Part shown: piece after piece, positions 7,985-16,015 of the stretch
Position numbering within the stretch: the first letter of the stretch is position 1
Layout of the letters: each line of letters begins with the position of its first letter
Assembly: GCF_000506985.1 (NCBI RefSeq)
Contig: NZ_KI650979.1
Location: 992,001 to 1,056,000 of the forward strand
Direction of reading: 5' to 3'
DNA length: 64,000 nt
DNA from: Advenella kashmirensis W13003
GTDB lineage: Bacteria; Pseudomonadota; Gammaproteobacteria; Burkholderiales; Burkholderiaceae_B
The notes under the pieces: model-generated
The model's input: the letters and a program-made list of their open reading frames with translations, nothing else
What the model was told of the DNA's origin: nothing
Database searches by the model: none
Made by a program: the position numbers and the translations under genes

Positions 7985-9598
7985 CTATTTTTTCCAGCGC
8001 TTGTAGCTGCGCAGATCGTGAATATGCGGCACATTGGGATTGAACCCATTGGGGAAGATGCGGTGCTTCTGTACCTTTTGCGTTCCGGTCACTGGCAATT
8101 CATCGACAAAATAAATCCACCCTGGCGTTTTGTAGTAAGCCAGACGTTCTTGTACAAAATGGAAGATAGACAAGGCCAGAGCATGGTCTCGCACGTCATC
8201 CCCTGTTGTGATGACACACGCAAGCACCTCTTCATCACGAAGCTCATCAGGCGCAGCCATCACCGCCACCTGTTTGACGTGAGGGCATTCCACCAGCACG
8301 GCTTCCACTTCTGCACTGGAAATGTTCTCGCCGCTTCGACGCACGATATTCTTCTTGCGATCAACAAAAGTAAACATGCCATCTTCCGCACGCGTGCATA
8401 AATCTCCGGAATGAAACCAGCCACCTTCCCACGCAGCCTCGGTTGCGACCGGATCATCAAGATAACTGTCAAAGAATCCATAGCGTGGATTCTCTGCACT
8501 GTGTCTTACGACCAGTTCTCCCACGGTACCGTCCGGTACCGGCTCGCCAGCGTCGTTCACAATCCTTGCCTGCAGGCCGGCTTGCGGCCGACCACAGGCT
8601 CGCGTGTGGATATGCCGGGGCTCGCGATCAACAATCAGGATACGACCGGTCTCGGTCATGCCCCAGACTTCAATTAACGGAATACCAAACCGCTTCTCAA
8701 AACGCTCATGCAACGCAGGATCCACGCCCGCTCCAAATGCGCAAGTCACACCTGATTCCCGATCACGTGCAGACTCAGGCTGCCCCAGCAATGCCGGAAT
8801 CATGATACCCAGATACTTGAAGCGGGTCGTTTTGGTTTCCGCAATGTCATTCCACCAGTTGGTCGCACTGAACCGACCCGGCATGACATAGGCAGACCCG
8901 GTCAGGATTGCGGCTCCCAAAGTGTTGACCATCGCGTTGAGGTGGTACAGAGGCAATGGATTCATGGTTCGCTCGGCTCCCTCGGCAAAGGCCAGATGAC
9001 CAGGCATCCTGACGTTATAGGCAGAGGATTCCTGCAAATACACATTGGTCAGTACGCAACCCTTGGGTTTTCCGGTTGTGCCGGATGTGTAGAGAATAGC
9101 GGCAGCGCGTTGCAAGGGACTCTGCGGCGTAACGATATCGTTTGCGCGCCAGATGGTGCCCAGGCCCTCGGGACCGTGTGTACTAAGGGTGACTTCCCGT
9201 CCAGTCGCTTCGATGGCTGACGCAAGCTGTTTCTCCAGCACCTCCAGCCCGATCACGGCGCCGCACCGGGCGTGTCCGATTTGATATGAAAGCTCACTCA
9301 CCGTGAGATCGGTATTCAGCGGGACAACACAGACACCCAGTCCATTCAGAGCCAGATAGTGATAGACGAATTCGGGCCTGGATTCGAACGCCAGAGCGAC
9401 ACGGTCACCCGCTCGTAATCCCTTGGCCTGGTACTGTCGCCTCAAGCCCTGAATTTGCTCAAGCGTATCGCCATACGTCATTTCGATGGGTACACCCCAG
9501 GCATCGGCCTGGCGTTGCGGCAAAATCAGCAGCGGCTTGTCTTGAAACGCCCCGGCTGACTCAAGGAATACGTCATAGAAGCTGTCTTTAAGTTGCAT
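7985..9598 (-). CDS. AMP-binding acyl-CoA synthetase/ligase
   Basis: 537-residue ANL-superfamily enzyme that activates a carboxylic acid as acyl-AMP and then acyl-CoA. Seen: P-loop ILYTSGTTGKPKG (168-180), the aromatic/adenine-binding region ending GMTETGR, the hinge GDLCTRAEDGMFTFVDRKKN, and a C-terminal GTQKVQK with the likely adenylation Lys. It resembles crotonobetaine/carnitine-CoA and caiC-like ligases more than acetyl-CoA synthetase (inference). First gene of the operon with VOC and Bug, transcribed from a promoter overlapped by a LysR box and divergent from the LysR gene at 9722. Confidence 0.9.
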   Translation of the reverse strand: MQLKDSFYDVFLESAGAFQDKPLLILPQRQADAWGVPIEMTYGDTLEQIQGLRRQYQAKGLRAGDRVALAFESRPEFVYHYLALNGLGVCVVPLNTDLTVSELSYQIGHARCGAVIGLEVLEKQLASAIEATGREVTLSTHGPEGLGTIWRANDIVTPQSPLQRAAAILYTSGTTGKPKGCVLTNVYLQESSAYNVRMPGHLAFAEGAERTMNPLPLYHLNAMVNTLGAAILTGSAYVMPGRFSATNWWNDIAETKTTRFKYLGIMIPALLGQPESARDRESGVTCAFGAGVDPALHERFEKRFGIPLIEVWGMTETGRILIVDREPRHIHTRACGRPQAGLQARIVNDAGEPVPDGTVGELVVRHSAENPRYGFFDSYLDDPVATEAAWEGGWFHSGDLCTRAEDGMFTFVDRKKNIVRRSGENISSAEVEAVLVECPHVKQVAVMAAPDELRDEEVLACVITTGDDVRDHALALSIFHFVQERLAYYKTPGWIYFVDELPVTGTQKVQKHRIFPNGFNPNVPHIHDLRSYKRWKK

Positions 9599-9653
9599 TA
9601 CTCGTGTCTCTCGATATTGTGATGTTCATTAGCAATTTTTTTGTTGTTGATTG

Positions 9654-9682
9654 AATATACGTTTCATTGGATAATTTGACAA
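9654..9682 (-). promoter_or_regulatory. Promoter of the acyl-CoA ligase-VOC-Bug operon
   Basis: On the minus strand, TTGTCA (plus 9677-9682) and TATATT (plus 9654-9659) are separated by 17 bp. The -35 lies inside the LysR-type box at 9677-9701, so LysR binding should directly affect RNA polymerase. Confidence 0.65.
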
Positions 9683-9701
9683 TTCCCAAAATTCATTGAC
9701 A
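9677..9701. promoter_or_regulatory. LysR-type T-N11-A operator
   Basis: TGACAAT (9677-9683), 11 bp, then ATTGACA (9695-9701): inverted arms matching at 6 of 7 positions in the classic T-N11-A arrangement. It ends 20 bp before the LysR start at 9722 and covers the -35 of the divergent operon, the usual place for an autoregulated LysR activator. Confidence 0.65.
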
Positions 9702-9721
9702 GAATCGAAAAAAATTTTTGC

Positions 9722-10642
9722 ATGTCAAAAAATATTCTGGACAGCGTCGCGCTGCTTCATCTTGTAGACATTATTGATGCGGGTAACATCAGTGCAGCTG
9801 CGCGCCGACTGAAAATGACCCGCGCCAATGTCAGTTATCATTTGAACCAACTGGAAAGAAATGTCGGCGCACAGTTGCTTCGTCGTACAACCCGCAGCCT
9901 GGAACCCACCGAAATGGGATTGCAGCTCTATCATCAGGGCTGTGTCATTCGTAACGCACTTGCCGAAGCCAGGGAGGCCACCTCTCTGCGAGATACGCCT
10001 CGTGGCCGTGTACGGCTTTCAGTGCCAATTGGTTATGGCCAGTTGGTTCTGGCACCATGGCTGCTTGAATTCAAGCGTCTGCACCCGTCGATCGATCTGG
10101 ACGTCATCTTTGATACGAAAATCAGAAACCTCATCAACGACGAAGTCGATGTCTCGGTGCGCGTGCTCTCGGACCCGCCTCAGAATCTGGAATCGCGCGA
10201 CCTTGGCCCCGTGTCCATGCTGATCTGCGCGTCGCGCCCTTTCGCTGCCGAACACGGCCTGCCGCAAACGCTGGATGAGCTTAGAAATTTTCCTATTATC
10301 GCCGGCTCTCCTGTTGGCAAAAAATTGCGCGTTGCAGGAATATTTAAGGGTGTGCGACACGAAATCGTACTGGAGCCATCGCTGGCTTCTGACAATTTTT
10401 TGTTTCTGCGTCAGGCGCTGCTTCAGAATCTGGGGGTCGGCGTGACGACCGATTATGTCGTACGCGATCAAGTAGCGTCAGGCGAAATCGTTCGCGCGAT
10501 GCCAGAGTGGTCACTGTCAATTTATGGCAACCGCATGCATTTGCTGTTCATGCCCGATCAATACCGCATACGGGCGGTAACAACACTGATCGAATTTCTG
10601 GCCCACAAGGGTAAAACCGTGGCAGCTATGGAACAGAAATAG
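9722..10642 (+). CDS. LysR-family transcriptional regulator (1)
   Basis: 306-residue LysR-type regulator: N-terminal winged HTH (NISAAARRLKMTRANVSYHL, with LLRRTTRSLEPTEMG) and a periplasmic-binding-protein-like co-inducer domain beginning near residue 95 (GRVRLSVPIGYG). It belongs to the subgroup with the RTTR motif common in AaeR/DsdC-like proteins. It is divergent from the acyl-CoA ligase, VOC and Bug operon with a well-formed T-N11-A box between them, which makes that operon its most likely target. It faces the LysR at 10668 with only 25 bp between the stops. Confidence 0.92.
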   Translation: MSKNILDSVALLHLVDIIDAGNISAAARRLKMTRANVSYHLNQLERNVGAQLLRRTTRSLEPTEMGLQLYHQGCVIRNALAEAREATSLRDTPRGRVRLSVPIGYGQLVLAPWLLEFKRLHPSIDLDVIFDTKIRNLINDEVDVSVRVLSDPPQNLESRDLGPVSMLICASRPFAAEHGLPQTLDELRNFPIIAGSPVGKKLRVAGIFKGVRHEIVLEPSLASDNFLFLRQALLQNLGVGVTTDYVVRDQVASGEIVRAMPEWSLSIYGNRMHLLFMPDQYRIRAVTTLIEFLAHKGKTVAAMEQK

Positions 10643-10667
10643 CTGTACGCAGATTCAAACACCCACT

Positions 10668-11582
10668 CTATTTTTGCTTTACGCGGCTGGACGCCCGCAA
10701 ATGCCGTTTGGCATAGCCAAGCAGGTTCTGCACCATGGGCTGCTCCGCCCCATTCACCCACATGCATTGCAGTTCGGTACACGCTTCGCTTTCCAGCGGA
10801 ATCATGGCTGATGCCAGCCCCGATTGCGCGATGCACTGCGGCACGATGGCAACGCCCATTCCTTTTCCTACCATGGCCACCACCGTCGTCCACTGCCGGA
10901 CCTGATGCCTGATTCTGGGATTGAAGCCAGCCTGAACGCATAGCGATACAATTCGATCGAAATAAATCGGCGAGGCTTCGCGCCAGAAACAGATAAAGCC
11001 CTCATCCTTCAGCATATCCAGCAAAAAATCGTGCGCACGCAGCGCCGGGTGGGCTGGCGGCACGCAGACGACCAGGGGTTCCTGCAAAATGGTGACCGAT
11101 GACAAACTGGCCGGCACGATTGTCGAATGGCCGAAGCCGACATCAATGCGACCAGCCAGCAGGCTTTGCACCTGATCTTGCGTTGCCATTTCCAGCAATT
11201 CGATTTCGACCAGTGGCTCGTCCTGCTCCATGGCTTGCACCATTTCGCTCAGACCCTGATAAAGCATCGATGCATGAAAGCCGACACGCAGTTTGCCTCT
11301 TTTTCCTTCGGAGACGCAGCGGGCCAGTTCGTACGCGTCTCCGACCTGCCCCATGAGACGCTGCATGCGCCCGTAAAGCGCTTCGCCTGCAGGTGTGAGC
11401 ATCACATTCCGGCTGTTGCGCTCGACCAGAATCACATTCAAGTGGCTTTCCAGCTGACGGATGGCGACGCTGAACGGCGGCTGCGTCACGTTGCAGCGCA
11501 GGGCTGCCCTGCCGAAATTGAGCTCTTCGGCCAGCGCAATAAAAAAACGCAAATGCCGCAGTTCAATGGCTTCTGATCCCAT
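10668..11582 (-). CDS. LysR-family transcriptional regulator (2)
   Basis: 304-residue LysR-type regulator. The HTH region carries IELRHLRFFIALAEELNFGR and QPPFSVAIRQLES, followed by a co-inducer-binding domain. It is a close paralogue of the LysR at 26338 (same IELRHL..FIALAE..NF.RAA and QPPFSVAI.QLES blocks). It follows the ABM-domain gene on the same strand (81 bp gap) and is probably the last gene of a Bug, ABM, LysR unit. The paralogue is also close to a Bug gene that is itself a paralogue of the Bug here. Confidence 0.92.
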   Translation of the reverse strand: MGSEAIELRHLRFFIALAEELNFGRAALRCNVTQPPFSVAIRQLESHLNVILVERNSRNVMLTPAGEALYGRMQRLMGQVGDAYELARCVSEGKRGKLRVGFHASMLYQGLSEMVQAMEQDEPLVEIELLEMATQDQVQSLLAGRIDVGFGHSTIVPASLSSVTILQEPLVVCVPPAHPALRAHDFLLDMLKDEGFICFWREASPIYFDRIVSLCVQAGFNPRIRHQVRQWTTVVAMVGKGMGVAIVPQCIAQSGLASAMIPLESEACTELQCMWVNGAEQPMVQNLLGYAKRHLRASSRVKQK

Positions 11583-11663
11583 GATGACTCCTTCAATTGG
11601 CTGCCGTGACGCATTATTATGCCAGCCGGTGCGCGAAGTCGGGCGTCAACTGTCCCAGGCGTG

Positions 11664-11984
11664 TCAGTCTGATCGTGGCGCCGTGCTTCTTGTACGGTAC
11701 AGGGTGGCCGCATACGTCTGTGATTCATACGATTGCAGCAACGGCTTGCGCCGCTCTGAAAATTCGATGTAATGCGGCATATTGATATGATCGTTCAGAT
11801 ATTCGATGCTTTCCCACATTTCGAAAACGAACATATCCTGGTCGTTTTCCAGGGACGGATAATGTGAATAGGCCAGATTGCCCTGTTCCTTACGTGTGTT
11901 CTGTACATTATCCATGACAAAAGATAACAGCTCTTCTCTTTTGCCCGGTTTGAGTGTGTATTTGACTGATACGATAATGGTCAT
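11664..11984 (-). CDS. Antibiotic biosynthesis monooxygenase (ABM/YgiN-like) domain protein
   Basis: 106-residue ferredoxin-like alpha-beta-barrel protein (MTIIVSVKYTLKPGKREELL, EQGNLAYSHYPS, FVFEMWESIEYLNDH). ABM proteins are small dimeric, often cofactor-free monooxygenases of quinols or polyketides, or act in heme handling. The frame is open to 12074, but the ATG at 11984 matches the family start, and upstream codons would read through a terminator hairpin. The start lies only 9 bp beyond the hairpin T-tract, so expression may depend on read-through or on a start site near the hairpin. Function in this locus unknown. Confidence 0.8.
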   Translation of the reverse strand: MTIIVSVKYTLKPGKREELLSFVMDNVQNTRKEQGNLAYSHYPSLENDQDMFVFEMWESIEYLNDHINMPHYIEFSERRKPLLQSYESQTYAATLYRTRSTAPRSD

Positions 11985-11993
11985 ACCTGATCC

Positions 11994-12023
11994 AAAAAAA
12001 CGGCTCCCGAAAAAGGGGAGCCG
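11994..12023 (-). terminator. Rho-independent terminator/attenuator between Bug and ABM genes
   Basis: On the minus strand CGGCTCCC, a 7-base loop CTTTTTC, GGGAGCCG, then seven Ts: a perfect 8-bp GC-rich stem with a T-tract. It lies after the Bug stop (12110) and directly before the ABM start (11984), so it ends the Bug transcript or attenuates the downstream genes. Confidence 0.85.
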
Positions 12024-12109
12024 GGGTGTTTCGACAATGACATATGTCATTCGTCCATGTTTCATTCGCCGCATGATCGGACAAACGGTGAAGTCGGTCC
12101 TGATATGCG

Positions 12110-13066
12110 TCAGTTCGGCTCGATGCCACTGTCCTTGATAATTTTTTCCCAGCGCTGCATGTCGTCTGCCACGAAGGTTTTCAGCTCTTGTGGTGAACGC
12201 CAGGCCGGGACAGTCAGATAATTGCGTTCGAACAGTTCCAGAAGCGACGCGCTGTCGCGCAAGCCTTTGAGTGCCTCAAGTAGCGTTGTGCGCGCGTTTT
12301 CGGGCACACCCGTGGGTACAGAAAACGAGTACCACATGGATGTTTTGAAATCGGGCAGCGATTCTTCAATCGTCTGAACATCAGGCAGTTCTTTCATCCG
12401 TGTCGCTGTACCAACAGCGACCGGTGTCAGTTTACCGGCCTGGATCAACGGTACGGCGGGGCCCAGCGCGTTCAGGCCAACGTCTACGTCACCCGCCAGC
12501 AATGCGTTCATGGCCTGCCCAGCTCCCGGATACGGTACCGCTGTCATATCGAATTTCAATGCTGTCTGCATCTTGTTCATCGGCAACGTCAGCGGACCCG
12601 GCGCCGACACTGCGGAGTAATTGAGTCCGCCCTTTTTCGTGCGCGCCAGGGCCGCAAGATCATTCAGAGATTTGAGCTTTAATTCCGGCCGGGCGAGCAC
12701 CACGATGGGCGTTTCCACCAGAACTGACAGAACATCCAGATCACGTGCTGCATCGTAAGGCATGTTCTTGCGTATCAGTGGGTTGATGGTCAAAGGGGTA
12801 TTGGGTGTAAACAGGATGGTATAGCCGTCCGGCCTGGCCCTTGCCACGTATTGGGTACCGATGATCGCGTTTGCGCCACCTTTGTTCATCACCACGACAG
12901 ACGTTTTAAGACTCTTTGACAAGTCTTCGGCCACTTTGCGCGCCATGATGTCGGCGATGCCGCCCGGGCTATAGGGAACAACCAGTTGTATCGGTTGTTC
13001 GGGGTACGCAGCCTGCGCTCCGACGGAAACGGTCGTCAGAATGACGGCCAGCAAACGTTTCAGCAT
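12110..13066 (-). CDS. Bug-family TTT periplasmic substrate-binding protein (3)
   Basis: 318-residue Bug receptor with a signal peptide of about 19 residues (MLKRLLAVILTTVSVGAQA) and mature start YPEQPIQLVVPYSPGGIAD. The ligand loop reads PGGIAD, and NKGGANAIIGTQYVARARPD and TILFTPNTPLTINPLIRKN follow. It is a close paralogue of the Bug at 28054-29016, sharing the GGIAD loop, the NKGGAN block and ILFTPNTPL. AGGAGA lies 8 bp before the start. Its promoter region carries a 24-bp inverted repeat (13078-13101). A strong terminator follows the gene. Confidence 0.93.
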   Translation of the reverse strand: MLKRLLAVILTTVSVGAQAAYPEQPIQLVVPYSPGGIADIMARKVAEDLSKSLKTSVVVMNKGGANAIIGTQYVARARPDGYTILFTPNTPLTINPLIRKNMPYDAARDLDVLSVLVETPIVVLARPELKLKSLNDLAALARTKKGGLNYSAVSAPGPLTLPMNKMQTALKFDMTAVPYPGAGQAMNALLAGDVDVGLNALGPAVPLIQAGKLTPVAVGTATRMKELPDVQTIEESLPDFKTSMWYSFSVPTGVPENARTTLLEALKGLRDSASLLELFERNYLTVPAWRSPQELKTFVADDMQRWEKIIKDSGIEPN

Positions 13067-13077
13067 GTGATGGGTCT

Positions 13078-13101
13078 CCTATGATTGTTCCTGATTATAG
13101 G
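13078..13101. promoter_or_regulatory. Inverted repeat over the Bug(3) -10 box and ribosome-binding site
   Basis: CCTATGAT (13078-13085), 8 bp, ATTATAGG (13094-13101): arms match at 7 of 8 positions. The right arm holds a minus-strand TATAAT (plus 13094-13099), with a TTGGAC 19 bp upstream (plus 13119-13124); the left arm overlaps the AGGAGA ribosome site. A protein bound here would block both polymerase and, as RNA, possibly ribosome access. Confidence 0.5.
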
Positions 13102-13175
13102 AAGGCCGCGCGCGCAACGTCCAATACTGAATGGATACTAATCTATTCGCAGGACGAATGGATCAAACAAGCTCG

Positions 13176-13982
13176 TCAGCTCAGTCGTTCGCTGACGCTT
13201 TCGATGTCCTGTGCCATTGTTTTCAGTCGTGGCGCCACCGTGCTGTAAATCAGTTTCTCGGTCAGTTGCGTGGCGTCCCCCCCGCAAGTCAGAATCAACC
13301 GCCGACCGAGGTCTTTTACATACAGGGGAACCGCTACACCATTGACGCCGGATCGCCACGAATGGATCGACGTACAAAACCCCTGCTGATGAAACTCGGC
13401 AATCGAAGCGTCCACAATGGCCTGCAATTGCCGGGCATCGCGTCTGCCATCGTCAAGCAAATGGCCTACGATCCGGGCGCGCTCCGAAGAACTGCAGGAA
13501 GCCAGATACACCCGTCCCATTGCCGTCATATCCACCGCCATCCGCGCCCCCACTTCCATGGGATACGCCTGCATGGCCGCAGAGGTTGCCACTTCTATGA
13601 TCAGCATGCTGGTATCTTCGCAGGTCACAATGGCAACCTGACTGTCCGAATCATTCGCCAGTTCCTGCATGGCAGGCATGGCGATATTGCGAAGAAGCAT
13701 TCCCCCCAGCATGGCCCGCCCCAGCGACAGCACTTTGACGGCAAGCCGGTAGGCGCGATGACGGCTGTCATACTCCAGATAGCCTTCTTTTACCAGCGTA
13801 TGGGTCAGGCGTGAAACCGAAGAACGCGGCATCTCTGCCAGTCGTGAAAGGTCCGCATTGGTCAGCAAGGGGCGCTCGACCCGAAAGCAGGCCAGCAGCG
13901 CCAGTCCACGAACCAGTGCATTGACGATCTGGCGATCTGCGGGTGGGCCAGGAGGCCGACCGGATTCTGATGTTGCGGACAT
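13176..13982 (-). CDS. IclR-family transcriptional regulator (2)
   Basis: 268 residues when started at ATG 13982 (AGGAA 10 bp upstream); the frame is open to 14075, but the extra N-terminus is not family-like. HTH: NALVRGLALLACF, TNADLSRLAEMPRSSVSRLT; the C-terminal IclR effector domain includes GRVYLAS and the GVNGVAVPLY segment. It is divergent from the operon acyl-CoA dehydrogenase, Bug, CoA-transferase, with a 19-bp palindrome between them. The Bug(3) gene lies 109 bp downstream on the same strand but has its own promoter. Confidence 0.9.
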   Translation of the reverse strand: MSATSESGRPPGPPADRQIVNALVRGLALLACFRVERPLLTNADLSRLAEMPRSSVSRLTHTLVKEGYLEYDSRHRAYRLAVKVLSLGRAMLGGMLLRNIAMPAMQELANDSDSQVAIVTCEDTSMLIIEVATSAAMQAYPMEVGARMAVDMTAMGRVYLASCSSSERARIVGHLLDDGRRDARQLQAIVDASIAEFHQQGFCTSIHSWRSGVNGVAVPLYVKDLGRRLILTCGGDATQLTEKLIYSTVAPRLKTMAQDIESVSERLS

Positions 13983-14045
13983 GTTGCTGGATTCCTGAGC
14001 CTTGACTGTCTGAACGGATGGGTTTGCTCTTGCATTATATCGATA

Positions 14046-14064
14046 TTTCATTTGGCAACCGAAA
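14046..14064. promoter_or_regulatory. 19-bp palindrome, candidate IclR operator
   Basis: TTTC-AT-TTG-G-CAA-CC-GAAA, centred on 14055: the outer TTTC/GAAA and inner TTG/CAA arms are perfectly symmetric. It sits 64 bp upstream of the IclR start (13982) and 115 bp upstream of the divergent acyl-CoA dehydrogenase start (14180). Assignment to the adjacent IclR is inference. Confidence 0.5.
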
Positions 14065-14179
14065 CACATTTTCAAAGCCCTGCGTCAAGCACCCTCCCGC
14101 AATGCGGAATGAATCTTGTCGTTTATCCGGTGCAGGCAGTAGAGTCATTTCCATGCACCATACACACAAGGAGAGACTG

Positions 14180-15973
14180 ATGCTTGCCACGCTCAATGCG
14201 GCTGAAAGCCTGCAAAATCAACCAGATACCCATTCCCTGCCAGACCCCGCGCAGTTGGTCGCGCCTGATTGTCACGGCATGAACTTTTACGATGCCGATC
14301 CTGCCTTCAAGGCGCTACTCAAGTTACGCTTGCCGGCTGATACGCTTACGTTCCTTGACCCCCACCTGTCCAGACTGGGCGAAATCGCCGGCAATGAACT
14401 CGATACCTATGCGTCCATTGCGGATAAAGAACGAAACAAGCCGTACCTGCGCACGCGCAACCGGTTCGGCGTGAATGAAGACTGGGTTGAATATCATCCG
14501 GCGTACCGCTCAATGGAACGCATTGCCTATATTGATTTTGGCATTCATGCCATGTCGCGAACCGAAGGCGTCCTGGGCTGGCCACAACGGTATGCGCCCC
14601 TGGCTAAATATGCGTTTCAATACCTGTTTGTGCAGTCCGAGTTCGGTTTGATGTGCCCGATCAGTGTGACGGACAGCTCTACCTATCTGGTGGAGCGCTA
14701 CGGCAACGAAGATGTAAAGCAGCGTTTCCTGCCAGGCATGACCAGCACCGATCCCGCTACCCTGCTCAAGGGTTCGCAGTTTATGACGGAACGCACCGGC
14801 GGATCAGATGTCAGCGCCAGCCGCCTAAAGGCGGTCAAAAAAGGCGACGCCTGGGAGCTGTATGGTGACAAATGGTTCTGCTCTGCCGTGGACGCCGACG
14901 TCGCCCTGTTGATCGCCCGCCCCGAGGGCGCATCGGATGGCAATGAAGGATTGGCCTTGTTTGCCATGCCCCGTCGACTGGACGATGGCAGCCGTAACAA
15001 GTACCGGATTGCGCGTCTGAAAGACAAGCTGGGGACTCGATCCATGCCCAGCGGTGAAATCATTTTCGAGGGGGCCATTGCCTATCTTGTCGGCCGCGCC
15101 GATCGGGGCTTGAAGCAAATGCTGGATCAGGTGAACCTGTCACGTTTATCGCATGGCGTACGTGCCGCAGCCATGATGCGGCGTTGCCTGAATGAATCAA
15201 TGGTGGTTGCAAACCACCGGGTGGCGTTTCGCAAACGATTGATCGATATGCCCTTGCAGCGCCGTCAGTTGATGAAACTGATGTTGCCGACCGAGCAGGC
15301 GCTGTCTGTTTTCATGCATGCGGCCGAAGCCATGCAGAAGGCCGATAGCGGTGACAGGCAGGCGGCCCTGGTGCAGCGCATCCTGACGCCGTTGCTCAAA
15401 TTCAGAGCGTGCCGGGACAATATCCAGGTCGCCACCGGTGCCATGGAGGTACGCGGCGGCAATGGTTATATCGAAGATTTCGTCAACGAAAGACTGGTAC
15501 GCGACGCCCATATCGGCGTTCTGTGGGAAGGCACCAGCAACATCAATGCAATTGATGTGGTTCAGCGCGCGGTGGCCAAACAACAGGCTCATCGGGCCCT
15601 GGCAGCATCCCTGGTCACCTGGCTGGACGATTCGCCGGGCATTCCGGCAGCCTTCCGTCAGTTGTTGCTGACGCAGCTTGAGCAGATTTCAACTGAAATC
15701 GAAGCATGTGCCAGCGATCCTGATCTGGTAACGGAATGCAGAACGCTGTCTTCCCAGCTTTATCATTGCGCCGCTGCCATTCTGATGGCCGGCGAAGGCG
15801 CAAGAACAGGTGCAGACAACGGAGATGCCCGCCGTCTGCTGTTGAGCCGCCAGGTACTGCGCCATCGCCTTGGAGAAAAGCAGCTGAAGCGACAGAACGA
15901 AGTGCAGGTAGAGGCGTTACTGCTCGACCCTGCGCCGGTTGCACTCGAGACGGCAATCGCGCTGCTGAGCTGA
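14180..15973 (+). CDS. AidB-like acyl-CoA dehydrogenase family protein
   Basis: 597-residue flavoprotein of the acyl-CoA dehydrogenase superfamily, longer than the usual 380-400 and closest in layout to AidB. It has an N-terminal extension (FYDADPAFKALLKLRLP), the FAD/acyl core FMTERTGGSDVSAS (201-214), LKDKLGTRSMPSGEI, and a C-terminal GGNGYIEDF and LWEGTSNINAIDV with Glu450 as candidate base. The start at 14180 has AAGGAG 6 bp upstream; the frame is open to 14018 but would overlap the promoter. First in the operon with Bug(4) and a class III CoA-transferase, so a catabolic role on a CoA ester is likelier than DNA-alkylation response. Confidence 0.88.
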   Translation: MLATLNAAESLQNQPDTHSLPDPAQLVAPDCHGMNFYDADPAFKALLKLRLPADTLTFLDPHLSRLGEIAGNELDTYASIADKERNKPYLRTRNRFGVNEDWVEYHPAYRSMERIAYIDFGIHAMSRTEGVLGWPQRYAPLAKYAFQYLFVQSEFGLMCPISVTDSSTYLVERYGNEDVKQRFLPGMTSTDPATLLKGSQFMTERTGGSDVSASRLKAVKKGDAWELYGDKWFCSAVDADVALLIARPEGASDGNEGLALFAMPRRLDDGSRNKYRIARLKDKLGTRSMPSGEIIFEGAIAYLVGRADRGLKQMLDQVNLSRLSHGVRAAAMMRRCLNESMVVANHRVAFRKRLIDMPLQRRQLMKLMLPTEQALSVFMHAAEAMQKADSGDRQAALVQRILTPLLKFRACRDNIQVATGAMEVRGGNGYIEDFVNERLVRDAHIGVLWEGTSNINAIDVVQRAVAKQQAHRALAASLVTWLDDSPGIPAAFRQLLLTQLEQISTEIEACASDPDLVTECRTLSSQLYHCAAAILMAGEGARTGADNGDARRLLLSRQVLRHRLGEKQLKRQNEVQVEALLLDPAPVALETAIALLS

Positions 15974-16015
15974 CATCCGCAAACCAGAACACAACCGTCA
16001 CACGGAGGAGACAAG

